DNA from: Rhizobium herbae
GTDB taxonomy: Bacteria; Pseudomonadota; Alphaproteobacteria; Rhizobiales; Rhizobiaceae
Assembly (NCBI RefSeq): GCF_019511375.1
Contig: NZ_JAEUAO010000002.1
Span: forward strand, 1,167,730-1,231,729
Length of the DNA: 64,000 nucleotides
Direction: 5' to 3'
In this document: piece by piece, positions 23,048 to 30,868 of the stretch
How positions within the stretch are numbered: the stretch's first letter is position 1
Layout of the letters: the number at the start of each line of letters is the position of its first letter
Translations under genes and position numbers: made by a program
The notes under the pieces: generated by a model
Database searches by the model: none
Told to the model about the DNA's origin: nothing
The model's input: only the letters and a program-made list of their open reading frames with translations

Positions 23048-25276
23048 ATGTTCGAAGCTTATTTTCGGCGCTGGGTGCCGATCCTTGTTCTGTCACTTTC
23101 TGTTTTCGTGTTTCACGCCGGCGCCGCCGAGGCTGCAAAGCGGGTCGCGCTTCTGATCGGCAACGAAAAATATGAGGCGACATCGCAGCTGAACAATCCC
23201 GCCAACGATGTCGAATTGATGAAGGCCTCCTTCGAGGAGGCCGGCTTCGACGAGGTCAAGACGGTTCACGACGTCGACCGCGCCTCCATGGTTCGGGCCC
23301 TGCGCGATTTCGAAGATGCGGCCACCGGTGCCGAAGTCGCAATCATCTACTACTCCGGTCATGGCATGGAGATGAACGGCCAGAATTTTCTTCTGCCGGT
23401 CGATGTTGCCTTGAAGAGCGACAAGGATGTGGAAGACGAGGCCGTTCCGCTCGATCGTGTCCAGCGCTCGCTGGAGGGCGCGACGCGGCTGAAGCTGGTC
23501 ATTCTCGACGCCTGCCGCAACAACCCGTTCGAGCAGTCGATGACGCGGTCGATCTCGACCCGCGCCGTCAGTCGCGGTCTCGCCCGCGTCGAGCCTGAGT
23601 CGGCCGATCTGCTCGTTGCCTTCGCCTCGAAGGCCGGCACTGTCGCCATGGACGGCGAGGGCAAGAACAGTCCCTTTGCAACGGCACTGTCCAAATACCT
23701 GACGGAGCCCGGCGTCGATGTGCGCATAGCGCTCGGCAAGGTCCGCGACGAGGTGGTATCCGTCACCAATCGCGGTCAGGAACCCTTTGTCTATGGCTCG
23801 CTCGGCGGCGCCCAGATCTTCCTCAACATCAGGGAGGTCAACGTCAACGTCACCAACAATGGCAACACGCGGGAGGAAGTCTCGCCGAACGGGCAATCGG
23901 CGGCTGCCGCCGACTGGCAGAACATCCGCGATCTCGCCGACAAGGACCTGATCGAGGTCTTCCTCGCCAAGCATGGATCGGACCCGGTCTACAAGATGCT
24001 GGCTGAAAAGAAGCTGAAGCTTTTGACCGAAGCGGAGCAGACCTCGACCGCGACGCCGGACGAGATCGCCTGGGAAGCGCTGAAGCAATCGACGGACGCT
24101 GCGGCGCTCACCCGCTTCATCGAGCGCTATCCCGAAAGCAGGCACAAGGCCGAGGCTGAAACGCAGATCGCCGCGCTCGAGCCGAAGAAGGGGCTCAATA
24201 TCTCCCAGACCGGCAAGGATACGCAGGCATCGCGCGACTGCTATCTGCTGGCGGGCGAGCCGCAATCCATGCCGGGCTTCCTCGGCGTCAATTTCCTGAA
24301 GATCGATTCGGCCCGCGCGCTCACCGCCTGCGCCCAGGCGGTCAACGAAAATCCTGATGACATGATGCTCGTCAATATGCTCGGCCGCGCCCATGACGCC
24401 GGTCGCAATTATGTCGAAGCGCGGCGCAACTACCAGAAGGCCGCCGACGGCGGCAATATGTACGGGCTGACGAACCTCGCCTGGTTCTCGATCTACGGCA
24501 CGGATGGCCCTGTCGATATCGAAAGGGGCAAGCAGATGTTCGAGCAGGCCGCCAATGCCGGCAATTCCTATGCCCAGGCATCGCTCGGCTGGCTCTATCG
24601 CGAAGGTTACGGCGGCGTTCGCCAAGATTATGCCGAGGCGCTGAAGTGGTATCAGGCATCGGCCAACCAGGGCTATGCCAATGCCATGGCGACGATCGGC
24701 TGGTTCTACCGCGAAGGAAACGGCGTCGCGAAGGACTTCAATCAATCGCTCTTCTGGTATCAGAAAGCGGCCGACGCCGGCGATGCGAATGCCATGTCCT
24801 CGCTCGGCTGGGCCTACCAGAACGGGCTGGGCACGACGCAAGACTATACCGAAGCCAAGAAGTGGTACGAGAAGGCCGCCAATGTCGGCGATTCCTATTC
24901 GATGGCGCTGCTCGGCTGGTTCTACGACGTCGGCAACGGCGTGCCGCAGGACTATGTGCAGGCCCGTAACTGGTATGAAATGGCTGCAAATGCCGGCAGC
25001 GCCTATGCCATGGGCAATCTCAGCCGTCTCTATGATTTCGGCCTCGGCACGAAGGCCGACCCCAAGGAAGCGGCCCGCTGGGCAGCGGCCAGCGTCGAAG
25101 GCGGCGATCCGGCAAAGCTGCAGGAGATGAAGACTTCTCCGAACAACTTCACGCCGGCGTTCCGCAAGGAGATCCAGGCGCTGCTCCGGGAGCGCGGCTA
25201 TTACAGCGGCCCGCTCGACGGCGACTTTGGCGCAGCCACCCAGAATGCGATGGATCGGTTGGCGAAAAAGAGCTGA
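23048..25276 (+). CDS. exported caspase-like (C14) protein with Sel1 repeats and peptidoglycan-binding tail
   Basis: The 742-aa product has four parts. Residues 1-30 form a signal peptide (ILVLSLSVFVFHAGAAEAA). Residues about 31-260 are a caspase-fold peptidase domain with RVALLIGNEKYE, the catalytic His in YYSGHGMEMNG (about His105) and the catalytic Cys in VILDACRNNPFEQ (about Cys156), both intact. Residues about 440-690 hold six Sel1-type repeats (A-x-x-W-Y-x-x-A-A-x-x-G). The last 40 residues resemble a peptidoglycan-binding repeat (LLRERGYYSGPLDGDFGAAT). Bacterial orthocaspases cut after basic residues; the periplasmic location and wall-binding end suggest a role at the envelope, by inference. 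The ATG at 23048 follows GGAGGG. A long antisense frame is a coding shadow. Confidence 0.9.
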   Translation: MFEAYFRRWVPILVLSLSVFVFHAGAAEAAKRVALLIGNEKYEATSQLNNPANDVELMKASFEEAGFDEVKTVHDVDRASMVRALRDFEDAATGAEVAIIYYSGHGMEMNGQNFLLPVDVALKSDKDVEDEAVPLDRVQRSLEGATRLKLVILDACRNNPFEQSMTRSISTRAVSRGLARVEPESADLLVAFASKAGTVAMDGEGKNSPFATALSKYLTEPGVDVRIALGKVRDEVVSVTNRGQEPFVYGSLGGAQIFLNIREVNVNVTNNGNTREEVSPNGQSAAAADWQNIRDLADKDLIEVFLAKHGSDPVYKMLAEKKLKLLTEAEQTSTATPDEIAWEALKQSTDAAALTRFIERYPESRHKAEAETQIAALEPKKGLNISQTGKDTQASRDCYLLAGEPQSMPGFLGVNFLKIDSARALTACAQAVNENPDDMMLVNMLGRAHDAGRNYVEARRNYQKAADGGNMYGLTNLAWFSIYGTDGPVDIERGKQMFEQAANAGNSYAQASLGWLYREGYGGVRQDYAEALKWYQASANQGYANAMATIGWFYREGNGVAKDFNQSLFWYQKAADAGDANAMSSLGWAYQNGLGTTQDYTEAKKWYEKAANVGDSYSMALLGWFYDVGNGVPQDYVQARNWYEMAANAGSAYAMGNLSRLYDFGLGTKADPKEAARWAAASVEGGDPAKLQEMKTSPNNFTPAFRKEIQALLRERGYYSGPLDGDFGAATQNAMDRLAKKS

Positions 25277-25298
25277 GCGATATCAGATAGATCGAAAA

Positions 25299-25334
25299 CC
25301 AAAGCCGGGGATGAGCAATCAGCCCCGGCCTTGG
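25299..25334. terminator. terminator-like hairpin
   Basis: An inverted repeat CCAAAGCCGGGG / CCCCGGCCTTGG (one mismatch) with an 11-nt loop lies between the convergent caspase gene and the 59-aa ORF. No long T-tract follows. Confidence 0.5.
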
Positions 25335-25361
25335 TGCGATCCGACGGCGAGGTGCCGTGGG

Positions 25362-25541
25362 TTAGCGCTTGTTTTCCAGGGCTTTGAGCGCCGCCTGGCC
25401 GGCGGCATGCGCCTGCAACTGGCTGGTGAACTGGCCGGTGGCGGGATAGACCACGGCGCCGCGCCTGAGGACGAAAGCCCATCGCCCATTGCGGCGTTTT
25501 TCGATCGTCACGTGCGTCTCCGGTTTGCTGTCGCTGTTCAC
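25362..25541 (-). CDS. small hypothetical protein (59 aa, GTG start)
   Basis: The minus-strand frame starts at a GTG at 25541 behind GGGAGCATAAT, a good ribosome-binding site, and encodes a 59-residue basic protein: first MNSDSKPETHVTIEKRRNGR, then WAFVLRRGAVVYPATGQFTS, and an Ala-rich helix ending KALENKR. A beta-hairpin-like start followed by an Ala/Gln helix is plausible for a small cytoplasmic protein. There is no signal peptide. I recognise no family. It is easily missed because of the GTG start. Confidence 0.5.
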   Translation of the reverse strand: MNSDSKPETHVTIEKRRNGRWAFVLRRGAVVYPATGQFTSQLQAHAAGQAALKALENKR

Positions 25542-25834
25542 ATTATGCTCCCAAGGTGTTCTTCACGGCCCGAGCCTCGGGCGAGGGCGGACTCCAAAGG
25601 CAAGCACTACCGCAAAACGTCGGCGGCGGGCAATCGGCAAAGGGGGCGCAGGCAATTGGACCTTTGCCGAACAAGGGCACGGCAAGGCGACGAGACTGGC
25701 CGCAGACGGGCTTGGCCGGCTCTTGCCGGAGACTGCATCTGTGCCGTCGTTCAGTGCCGAAAATTCAACTTTGTAGCGGTCAAACGCAAAAATCCCTTGC
25801 AATGAAGGGCTCCTGACTCTAGTCAGGCGCTAAC

Positions 25835-25924
25835 GGAGAGGTGGCCGAGTGGTCGAAGGCGCTCCCCTGCTAAGGGAGTATACCCGAAAGGGTATCGAGG
25901 GTTCGAATCCCTTCTTCTCCGCCA
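25835..25924 (+). tRNA. tRNA-Ser(GCU)
   Basis: A 90-nt class II tRNA. The acceptor arm GGAGAGG pairs with CTTCTCC; the discriminator is G and CCA is encoded. The D-arm region is TGGCCGAGTGGTCGAAGGC. The anticodon stem CTCCC/GGGAG closes the loop CTGCTAA with anticodon GCT (25869-25871). A long variable arm (ATACCCGAAAGGGTAT) is typical of serine tRNAs, and the T-arm GAGGGTTCGAATCCCTT is intact. It decodes AGC/AGU. The DNA downstream is accessory-like; no duplicated 3' end marking an integrated element was found in this window. Confidence 0.97.
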
Positions 25925-26200
25925 GTCATCCATTTGTCCCTGTAGCGTGACGCGCGGTTTTGCAATTTTGACAGCGAGAATTGCAAAAACCCGTTTTTGC
26001 AGGACCCTGTCAAAAACCTCCTTCAACGTTTTCAGTTGCTAGGGGCAAACTCTCAACGGGTTCTTAAAGCCCGCTACGGCGGCCTTCTAATTCATTATCA
26101 CTTTCCCCTATCAAGGCGTACAATGTCTCGTCGCCGGCCGATCAATAGGCATCCGGCGCTTGGAAGATGATTGTGCTTTCGCCTTTTAGGGAGAGCCACA

Positions 26201-26395
26201 ATGCTTCCCGACGAAATCATTGATGAAGGCGCGATCGCCATGATGAGACGCGTTCTCAATGCTGAATGCGCTCGTCGCTCGATCAAGCTTGACAGCCCAC
26301 AAGGCGAGGAACTGGCTCTTTTAATCCTGGATGCATTCCGCAGGGGTATGACCGAGGAGCGCATCACCCAGCTACTGCGCACCGGGGATGCCTGA
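26201..26395 (+). CDS. small helical hypothetical protein (64 aa), paralogue of the 28793-29008 ORF
   Basis: The ATG at 26201 follows a strong AGGGAGAG box. The product is acidic, with at least two amphipathic helices (AIAMMRRVLNAECARRSIK and GEELALLILDAFRRGMTEER). It shares a pattern with the 71-aa ORF at 28793-29008: M-R-x-x-L-x-x-x-C near the start, then A-x-x-I-L, and I-x-x-x-L near the end. There is no known function. It sits between tRNA-Ser and a decayed DNA-ligase gene, in a patch typical of rhizobial accessory DNA. Confidence 0.6.
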   Translation: MLPDEIIDEGAIAMMRRVLNAECARRSIKLDSPQGEELALLILDAFRRGMTEERITQLLRTGDA

Positions 26396-26403
26396 GTATT
26401 GCC

Positions 26404-27027
26404 GTGGCACGAAGCGTTTCGAAGTCGTCGACGCCCTCAGACCCGATGCCGATTCGCATTGAACCATGCTTGGCGCTTCTAGCCTCGAAGCCGCCGATCG
26501 GCCGACAGTGGGCCTTCGACGTCAAATGCGACGGTTATCGCGCGACTCTCCACATCGAGCCGACTGGCGTGCGGATGTTGACACGCTGGGGCCATGATTG
26601 GGCCGATCGCTTTCATCGATCGTCGAGCAGGCGCGACGCCTGCCGTTGAAGGCAGCGATCCTTGACGGCGAAGCCGTGGTGCTCGACGAGCGGGGACGGT
26701 CCGACTCCGGGCTCCTGCAGCGGGCCGGGTACGATAGGCCGGCTCCTACTGGCGGCGCGCTAGGGTGACGGCCTCGTCTTTGTCGGCGGCGTCGGCACCG
26801 GCTTTACGCACGGCACGTCGGTGAAGCTGCGCGAGTTGCTCAAGGAGATTGTAACAACGGCACCGACAGTGAAAATCAGGCGGAAGGCTGCAGTCTTCAC
26901 CGCGCCGCTGCTCGCGGCCGAGGTTGAGTATCCGGCCTGGACGCCGGACGGTAAGCTGCGCCATCCGTCCTTCAAAGGCCTGCACGAAATCCACGACGTC
27001 GCGACGATTTATCGGATCGACGAGTAG
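26404..27027 (+). pseudogene. decayed ATP-dependent DNA ligase (LigD-type) remnant
   Basis: The first frame (26404-26649) reads like the start of the ligase domain: PIRIEPCLALLASKPP, then WAFDVKCDGYRATLHIE, whose KCDGYR is the nucleotidyl-lysine motif KxDGxR, then TRWGHDWADRF. Shifting frame near 26615 continues the homology (ARRLPLKAAILDGEAVVLDE). The middle of the domain is missing. From about 26764 the C-terminal OB-fold end is recognisable: GDGLVFVGGVGTGFTHGTSVK, then EYPAWTPDGKLRHPSFKGLH. A frameshift plus an internal deletion mean no active ligase can be made. Such LigD-like genes belong to bacterial non-homologous end joining and are often multi-copy in rhizobia. Confidence 0.8.
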
Positions 27028-27140
27028 AACCACGCGGAAAAACAACGATACAATTGTGGTAGCCACGGATGCGCCTAACCCCGTCGCAGCCAGGAGCGGA
27101 AGCGTTCACAGGACGAAGAAGCCTTGTGCTGCTGCGAAAA

Positions 27141-27168
27141 TGGCCCGCTGCTTTTCCACAGCGGGCCA
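27141..27168. repeat. perfect 10-bp hairpin, arm TGGCCCGCTG
   Basis: TGGCCCGCTG and CAGCGGGCCA flank an 8-nt loop (CTTTTCCA). The same arm core GGCCCGCTG recurs in the hairpin at 28378-28405 on the other side of the Hint-domain gene. The surrounding 27028-27433 interval has no recognisable gene. Confidence 0.6.
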
Positions 27169-27433
27169 GAAGAAGGGGCTTTGCATGCCGCCCCGGTATT
27201 GGCGCGGCAGTTCGTGAACCGCGAAGAAGAGATTTGGTTCCAGCTTGCAACAGGATCGGACCTTTTCTCCAATCTATCAGACGAAAGTCTGCCTGATTTA
27301 TGGGACCAAGGTCCCGTTTCAAATACTCCTTTTGGTTGTCCGAATGGACGAATAGGGAGATATCCAGACAAGACGATCGAGCGCAAAATTCGCACGTGCA
27401 TCCTTAAACCGGGCAACTCCGAAAGGGCTGGTC

Positions 27434-28303
27434 ATGTCAGGCAAAGAACCGAATGTGCAGCCTAATCGCGCGCGGCGCCACTTCCTCGGATTGGCGACTG
27501 CGGCGACAGCAAAGATCGCTCTCGTAGCAGCGGCTTTGTCGCCTTCGACTGCACACGCCAAGGGAAAGGCGTGGTGGAAAACCGGCGGCGGTTCCCCTGG
27601 CCAGGGCCATGGGCCCTCCGGGGGGCATGGCCAGTCGGGAGGGCACGGCCAGTCCGGCGGCAGCCCGATGTGCTTTCTGCGAGGCACCTCCATCATGACC
27701 CCGACAGGCGAGGTCTTCATCGAGGATCTTCACATCGGCGAACGCGTCGCAACGGTGGGAGGCAAAGCCCGGGCGGTCAAATTTATCGGTCGCCACGCCT
27801 ACCAGCGGAACGGTTCATCCTGGAACGATACCGTCGTGCCGATCCGCATCTGCCGGCACGCCCTTGGCCACAGCACGCCTCGTCGGGATCTCTATCTCTC
27901 TCCCGGCCACGCGCTGTTGATGGATGGCGTACTGATAAGGGTGAGGGACCTGGTCAACGGGACTTCGATTGCACCCGCTCCGCACCGCGAGACGATCGAG
28001 TATTACCAGATCGTGCTCGACAGCCATGATGTGATCTTGGCCGAGGGCGTCCCGGCCGAGACGTTCCTTCTCACGGCCAACAACATCGAAGGCTTCGCGA
28101 ACTTCGGTGAATACGCGCGCCTTTATCCCGGCGATCAACACCGTGCGATGGCGCCGTACGCACCCATTGTGGGGATGGATTCGGGTCGCGAGCACCTGAA
28201 GGCGCTTCTGCCCCGTGGGGTCCGCCGCGCTTTTCAGTTGCGTGAGCCGGTCCACGACATCTACGGGCGGATCGCCGCTCGTGGTGAGCAACTGGTCTCC
28301 TAA
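27434..28303 (+). CDS. Tat-exported Hint-domain protein
   Basis: The 289-aa product starts with a twin-arginine signal (ARRHFLGLATAATAKIALVA, cut after AHA near residue 42), then a low-complexity linker with repeated GHGQSGG units (about residues 52-76), then a hedgehog/intein (Hint) domain. The domain begins at Cys80 in MCFLRGTSIMTPTGEVFIED, where the nucleophilic Cys of a self-processing domain would lie, and continues with LYLSPGHALLMDGVLIRV and YYQIVLDSHDVILAEGVPAE. This is the bacterial Hint_2 type. Hint domains catalyse an N-S acyl shift and self-cleavage; here the C-terminal part is short, so the released product is unclear. The start ATG follows GAAAGGGC. Hairpins with a common arm flank the gene. 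Confidence 0.8.
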   Translation: MSGKEPNVQPNRARRHFLGLATAATAKIALVAAALSPSTAHAKGKAWWKTGGGSPGQGHGPSGGHGQSGGHGQSGGSPMCFLRGTSIMTPTGEVFIEDLHIGERVATVGGKARAVKFIGRHAYQRNGSSWNDTVVPIRICRHALGHSTPRRDLYLSPGHALLMDGVLIRVRDLVNGTSIAPAPHRETIEYYQIVLDSHDVILAEGVPAETFLLTANNIEGFANFGEYARLYPGDQHRAMAPYAPIVGMDSGREHLKALLPRGVRRAFQLREPVHDIYGRIAARGEQLVS

Positions 28304-28345
28304 GGCATAAGAGGACGGTGTCTTGGATCAGTGATGCCGAACTTG

Positions 28346-28405
28346 ATGCCGCCACCAAAGAGGGCGGGTGGTGGCATGGGCCCGCTGTCTGCAGACAGCG
28401 GGCCC
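28346..28405. terminator. two adjacent hairpins downstream of the Hint gene
   Basis: The first (28346-28377) has arms ATGCCGCCAC / GTGGTGGCAT with one mismatch. The second is a perfect 28-bp palindrome (28378-28405), arm GGGCCCGCTGTC around a TGCA centre, followed by TAAAGTTTA. Together they probably terminate transcription of the Hint gene. The second shares its arm core GGCCCGCTG with the hairpin at 27141-27168. Confidence 0.6.
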
Positions 28406-28560
28406 TAAAGTTTACGTCATGAAATCCCCAGCGGACCCATACATGACCAACGTCAAAAATACGCTTTGGTTCCGGTCGATCGAATCATAGTCCCTGAAAG
28501 ACGAAATCTGGCCGTGACCAGGCGAGACGGCAGAATTCATGCCGCCACTCATTCGTTGTG

Positions 28561-28740
28561 ATGCCTTCGCGCCTCGCATACTCTCATGAGGCTTGCCAGG
28601 AAGCCTTAGAGGGCAGCATGCTACAGTTGCTGGAGGGCGCGGTGCGGGCCGGTTGGTCCACCGAGGAGGGCCGTCGCATTCATGGACATTGGCGACCGCC
28701 TGTTCCAGGCATTGGTGAAGCAACGCAGGGGAACGCGCTG
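28561..28740 (+). pseudogene. frameshifted small rhizobial protein gene
   Basis: From the ATG at 28561 the frame reads MPSRLAYSHEACQEALEGSM, then LQLLEGAVRAGWSTEE, which looks like a small helical protein widespread in rhizobia (A-V-x-A-G-W-x-x-x-E pattern). After GAGGAG near 28668 the homology continues in the next frame as AVAFMDIGDRLFQALVKQ. One extra G in GAGGAGGG would explain this. The end is not defined. The function of the family is unknown. Confidence 0.5.
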
Positions 28741-28792
28741 CAGCCAGTGCGCCAAACGAAAAGGCACCGCCAGCGGAATTGCGGGGAACGCA

Positions 28793-29008
28793 TCAGTTGA
28801 GCAGTTCGAGAGTTTCGAGATGCTCCAAAATCTGCCTCTTCGTGCATCTTCTCGACGCCATCAGGCGCAGGATATGCATCGCAACATCTTGTCCGACTTC
28901 ACTCTCGCTGCGGACATAGTGCCTGCCACACCAAGTGGCCAAGGCGTCCCGCATCAGCCGAATCTCAAAGGCGTTGTAAGGCGGGAATGGGGCCACACTA
29001 CTCTCCAT
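28793..29008 (-). CDS. small helical hypothetical protein (71 aa)
   Basis: The product reads MESSVAPFPPYNAFEIRLMR, followed by DALATWCGRHYVRSESEVG and two helices ending ILEHLETLELLN. The pattern M-R-x-x-L-x-x-x-C, A-x-x-I-L and I-x-x-x-L is shared with the 64-aa protein at 26201-26395, so the two are probably distant paralogues. It contains no signal peptide. The ATG at 29008 follows CTATGGAGAGTAGTG-like sequence. The function is unknown; such small families are numerous in Rhizobiaceae. Confidence 0.6.
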   Translation of the reverse strand: MESSVAPFPPYNAFEIRLMRDALATWCGRHYVRSESEVGQDVAMHILRLMASRRCTKRQILEHLETLELLN

Positions 29009-29715
29009 AGATACTTGCTAAAAAAGATGGCCTCTCCCGGGATGGGGATGAGGCCACCAGATTTTCCTCCTGCGCCGATCAGGCTCAAGCGATCGGGCCG
29101 GGTCACATACTCTCCCTAAAAACCACCGCTGACTATTAAGTTTGTTAACCTCAGCTCACCCACGCCTGAAGCGATCAGTTCTTGCGCGGTCGTGCCGCGT
29201 CTTCCACCAATCGAGTAGGTCAACTCAGCGCCCTCCTCCGCCTGGTCAGGTGATTCTGCGAATCTCTTCGCTTCATGTTCGCATGTGCATCTGATTCCAC
29301 CCTCCCATGCCCTTTGATCGTGTTCGCAAGGCGCCGTCTCCCGGCTTAAGATGAGTTGCGAATCTTCCTTCTTGCGCCGGTTTTGCCCCATTTCTGCCTC
29401 GTTATGACACGCAGCGAGCGTCGAGCCGGCCTGCTAAGCTGCGGTGAACAAAGGATTTTCTTAACCCCTTGTTAACAACTTCCGGGTGCTTGAGGCGATT
29501 TTGTGTCGTTTCAGCAACAGCGCAGGGGGAAGGGCGTATCAAACTGCATGAACTCGCAAGTTGGTGATTGCGCAGACGGTCCGGTCTTGTATTTTCAACT
29601 CCGGAAGCAAGGGCGGTTGATCGTCCGACTTCTTAAATGTTGGGGATGGGGCAGGGAACGCTGTCCTTCAGCAAAATACCCAGACCCGTTTGAAACTTTT
29701 GACTGGAGGTCAGAA
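29009..29715 (+). promoter_or_regulatory. long upstream region of the porin gene with a CtrA-like site
   Basis: About 700 bp without a convincing gene; a 91-aa minus-strand frame at 29116-29391 lacks any family pattern. The CtrA-like site TTAACCCCTTGTTAAC (TTAA-N7-TTAAC) lies at 29461-29476, 240 bp upstream of the porin start. A long leader is usual for abundant outer-membrane proteins. The exact promoter boxes were not identified. Confidence 0.45.
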
Positions 29716-30768
29716 ATGAACATCAAGAGCCTTCTTCTCGGCTCCGCTGCGGCTCTCGCAGTAGTATCCGGCGCCCAGGCAGCTGACGCTATCGTAGCTG
29801 CTGAGCCGGAGCCCCTGGAATACGTTCGCGTTTGCGACGCTTTCGGCACCGGCTACTTCTACATCCCGGGCACCGAAACCTGCCTCAAGATCGGCGGCTA
29901 CGTCCGTACGCAGATCGCTTATGACGAAGACTACAACGGCACCGCTGACTGGAACCCGCTGACCCGCGGCTACCTGACCTTCGCAGCTAAGAGCGACACC
30001 GAATACGGCGCTCTGTCCGGTTACATCAACCTGGAAACCAACGACAACGGTGACACCCACCTCGACGGCGCTTGGATCAACATCGCTGGCTTCGACGTTG
30101 GTTACTTCTACAACTGGTGGGACGATGGTCTTTCGGGCGAAACCGACTCGATCGGTTCTGCTAACACCCTGACCAACGCTATCCGTTACACCTACGACGG
30201 TGGCACGTTCCAGGTTGGTGTTGCTGTTGACGAACTTCGTGGTTCGACGCTCGGTTATTCCGACGATGGACAGGCCACCAACGATGACGTCGGCGTAAGC
30301 GGTCTTCTCGGCTTCACGCTCGGTGGTGTCACGGCTCAGATCATCGGCTCCTACGACTTCAACGTTGAAGAAGCTGCCTTCCGCGCCCTGTTGACCGCTG
30401 AACTCGGCCCGGGCACGTTCGGCATCGCAGGTGTCTACTCGACGGATCCGAACTACTTCTACGACACGGCTGAGTGGACTGTTGCTGCCGAATACAAGAT
30501 CCAGGCAACCGACAAGTTCTTCATCACCCCGGCTGCTCAGTACTTCGGCGACGTCCAGACGCTTGACGCCATTGGTAATAACTCGGGCGACTTCGACGGC
30601 GGTGTTGATGCATGGCGCGTTGGTGTAACCGCTGGTTACCAGATCACGGAAGGTCTGCGTACGCTTGCGACCGTCAACTACACCGAAGCTGACGAGGAAG
30701 ACAACGTCCTGACTGGTTCGGAAGACAACCGTTGGACCGGTTTCCTCCGTCTGCAGCGCGACTTCTAA
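29716..30768 (+). CDS. major outer-membrane porin (Rhizobiales type)
   Basis: The 350-aa product begins with a signal peptide (MNIKSLLLGSAAALAVVSGA, cut after AQA), then the conserved AADAIVAAEPEPLEYVRVCD and TETCLKIGGYVRTQIAYDED, which are characteristic of Omp2/RopA-type trimeric porins of Rhizobiales. It ends with aromatic-terminated RLQRDF, as outer-membrane beta-barrels require. The strand-turn pattern runs throughout. A very strong ribosome-binding site (GGAGGT at 29705) and a codon choice rich in GCT, GGT and TCG, unlike its neighbours, indicate high expression. The frame opens at 29503, but the ATG at 29716 is certain. A strong terminator follows. Confidence 0.95.
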   Translation: MNIKSLLLGSAAALAVVSGAQAADAIVAAEPEPLEYVRVCDAFGTGYFYIPGTETCLKIGGYVRTQIAYDEDYNGTADWNPLTRGYLTFAAKSDTEYGALSGYINLETNDNGDTHLDGAWINIAGFDVGYFYNWWDDGLSGETDSIGSANTLTNAIRYTYDGGTFQVGVAVDELRGSTLGYSDDGQATNDDVGVSGLLGFTLGGVTAQIIGSYDFNVEEAAFRALLTAELGPGTFGIAGVYSTDPNYFYDTAEWTVAAEYKIQATDKFFITPAAQYFGDVQTLDAIGNNSGDFDGGVDAWRVGVTAGYQITEGLRTLATVNYTEADEEDNVLTGSEDNRWTGFLRLQRDF

Positions 30769-30794
30769 TCTGATCTGACCTCGGTCAGTGATGG

Positions 30795-30822
30795 AAAGCC
30801 CGGCCTTTCGGCCGGGCTTTTT
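30795..30822 (+). terminator. strong rho-independent terminator of the porin gene
   Basis: A perfect 11-bp stem (AAAGCCCGGCC / GGCCGGGCTTT) with a TTTC loop is followed by TTCC, and its lower arm merges with a T-run of five. It lies 27 bp after the porin stop codon. Confidence 0.9.
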
Positions 30823-30868
30823 CCGTTCTGACGCCTCTCGGCCTCAAGTCGTGGCGGCGGCGATGCTC

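Noticed and set aside
23093..24841. 582-aa minus-strand frame under the caspase gene
   Set aside because: Antisense shadow of the long, GC-rich caspase-Sel1 gene; no family pattern.
25823..26026. 67-aa minus-strand frame containing RRRRDSNPRYPFGY
   Set aside because: It lies across the tRNA-Ser gene; this peptide is the well-known false translation of the antisense strand of serine tRNA genes.
29116..29391. 91-aa minus-strand frame upstream of the porin
   Set aside because: No recognisable domain, poor start region, and it overlaps what looks like the porin leader. Kept out as unsupported, though not excluded.
25924..29700. Genomic island or integrated prophage at tRNA-Ser
   Set aside because: No integrase, no phage genes and no second copy of the tRNA 3' end were found in the window, so only an eroded accessory patch is claimed.
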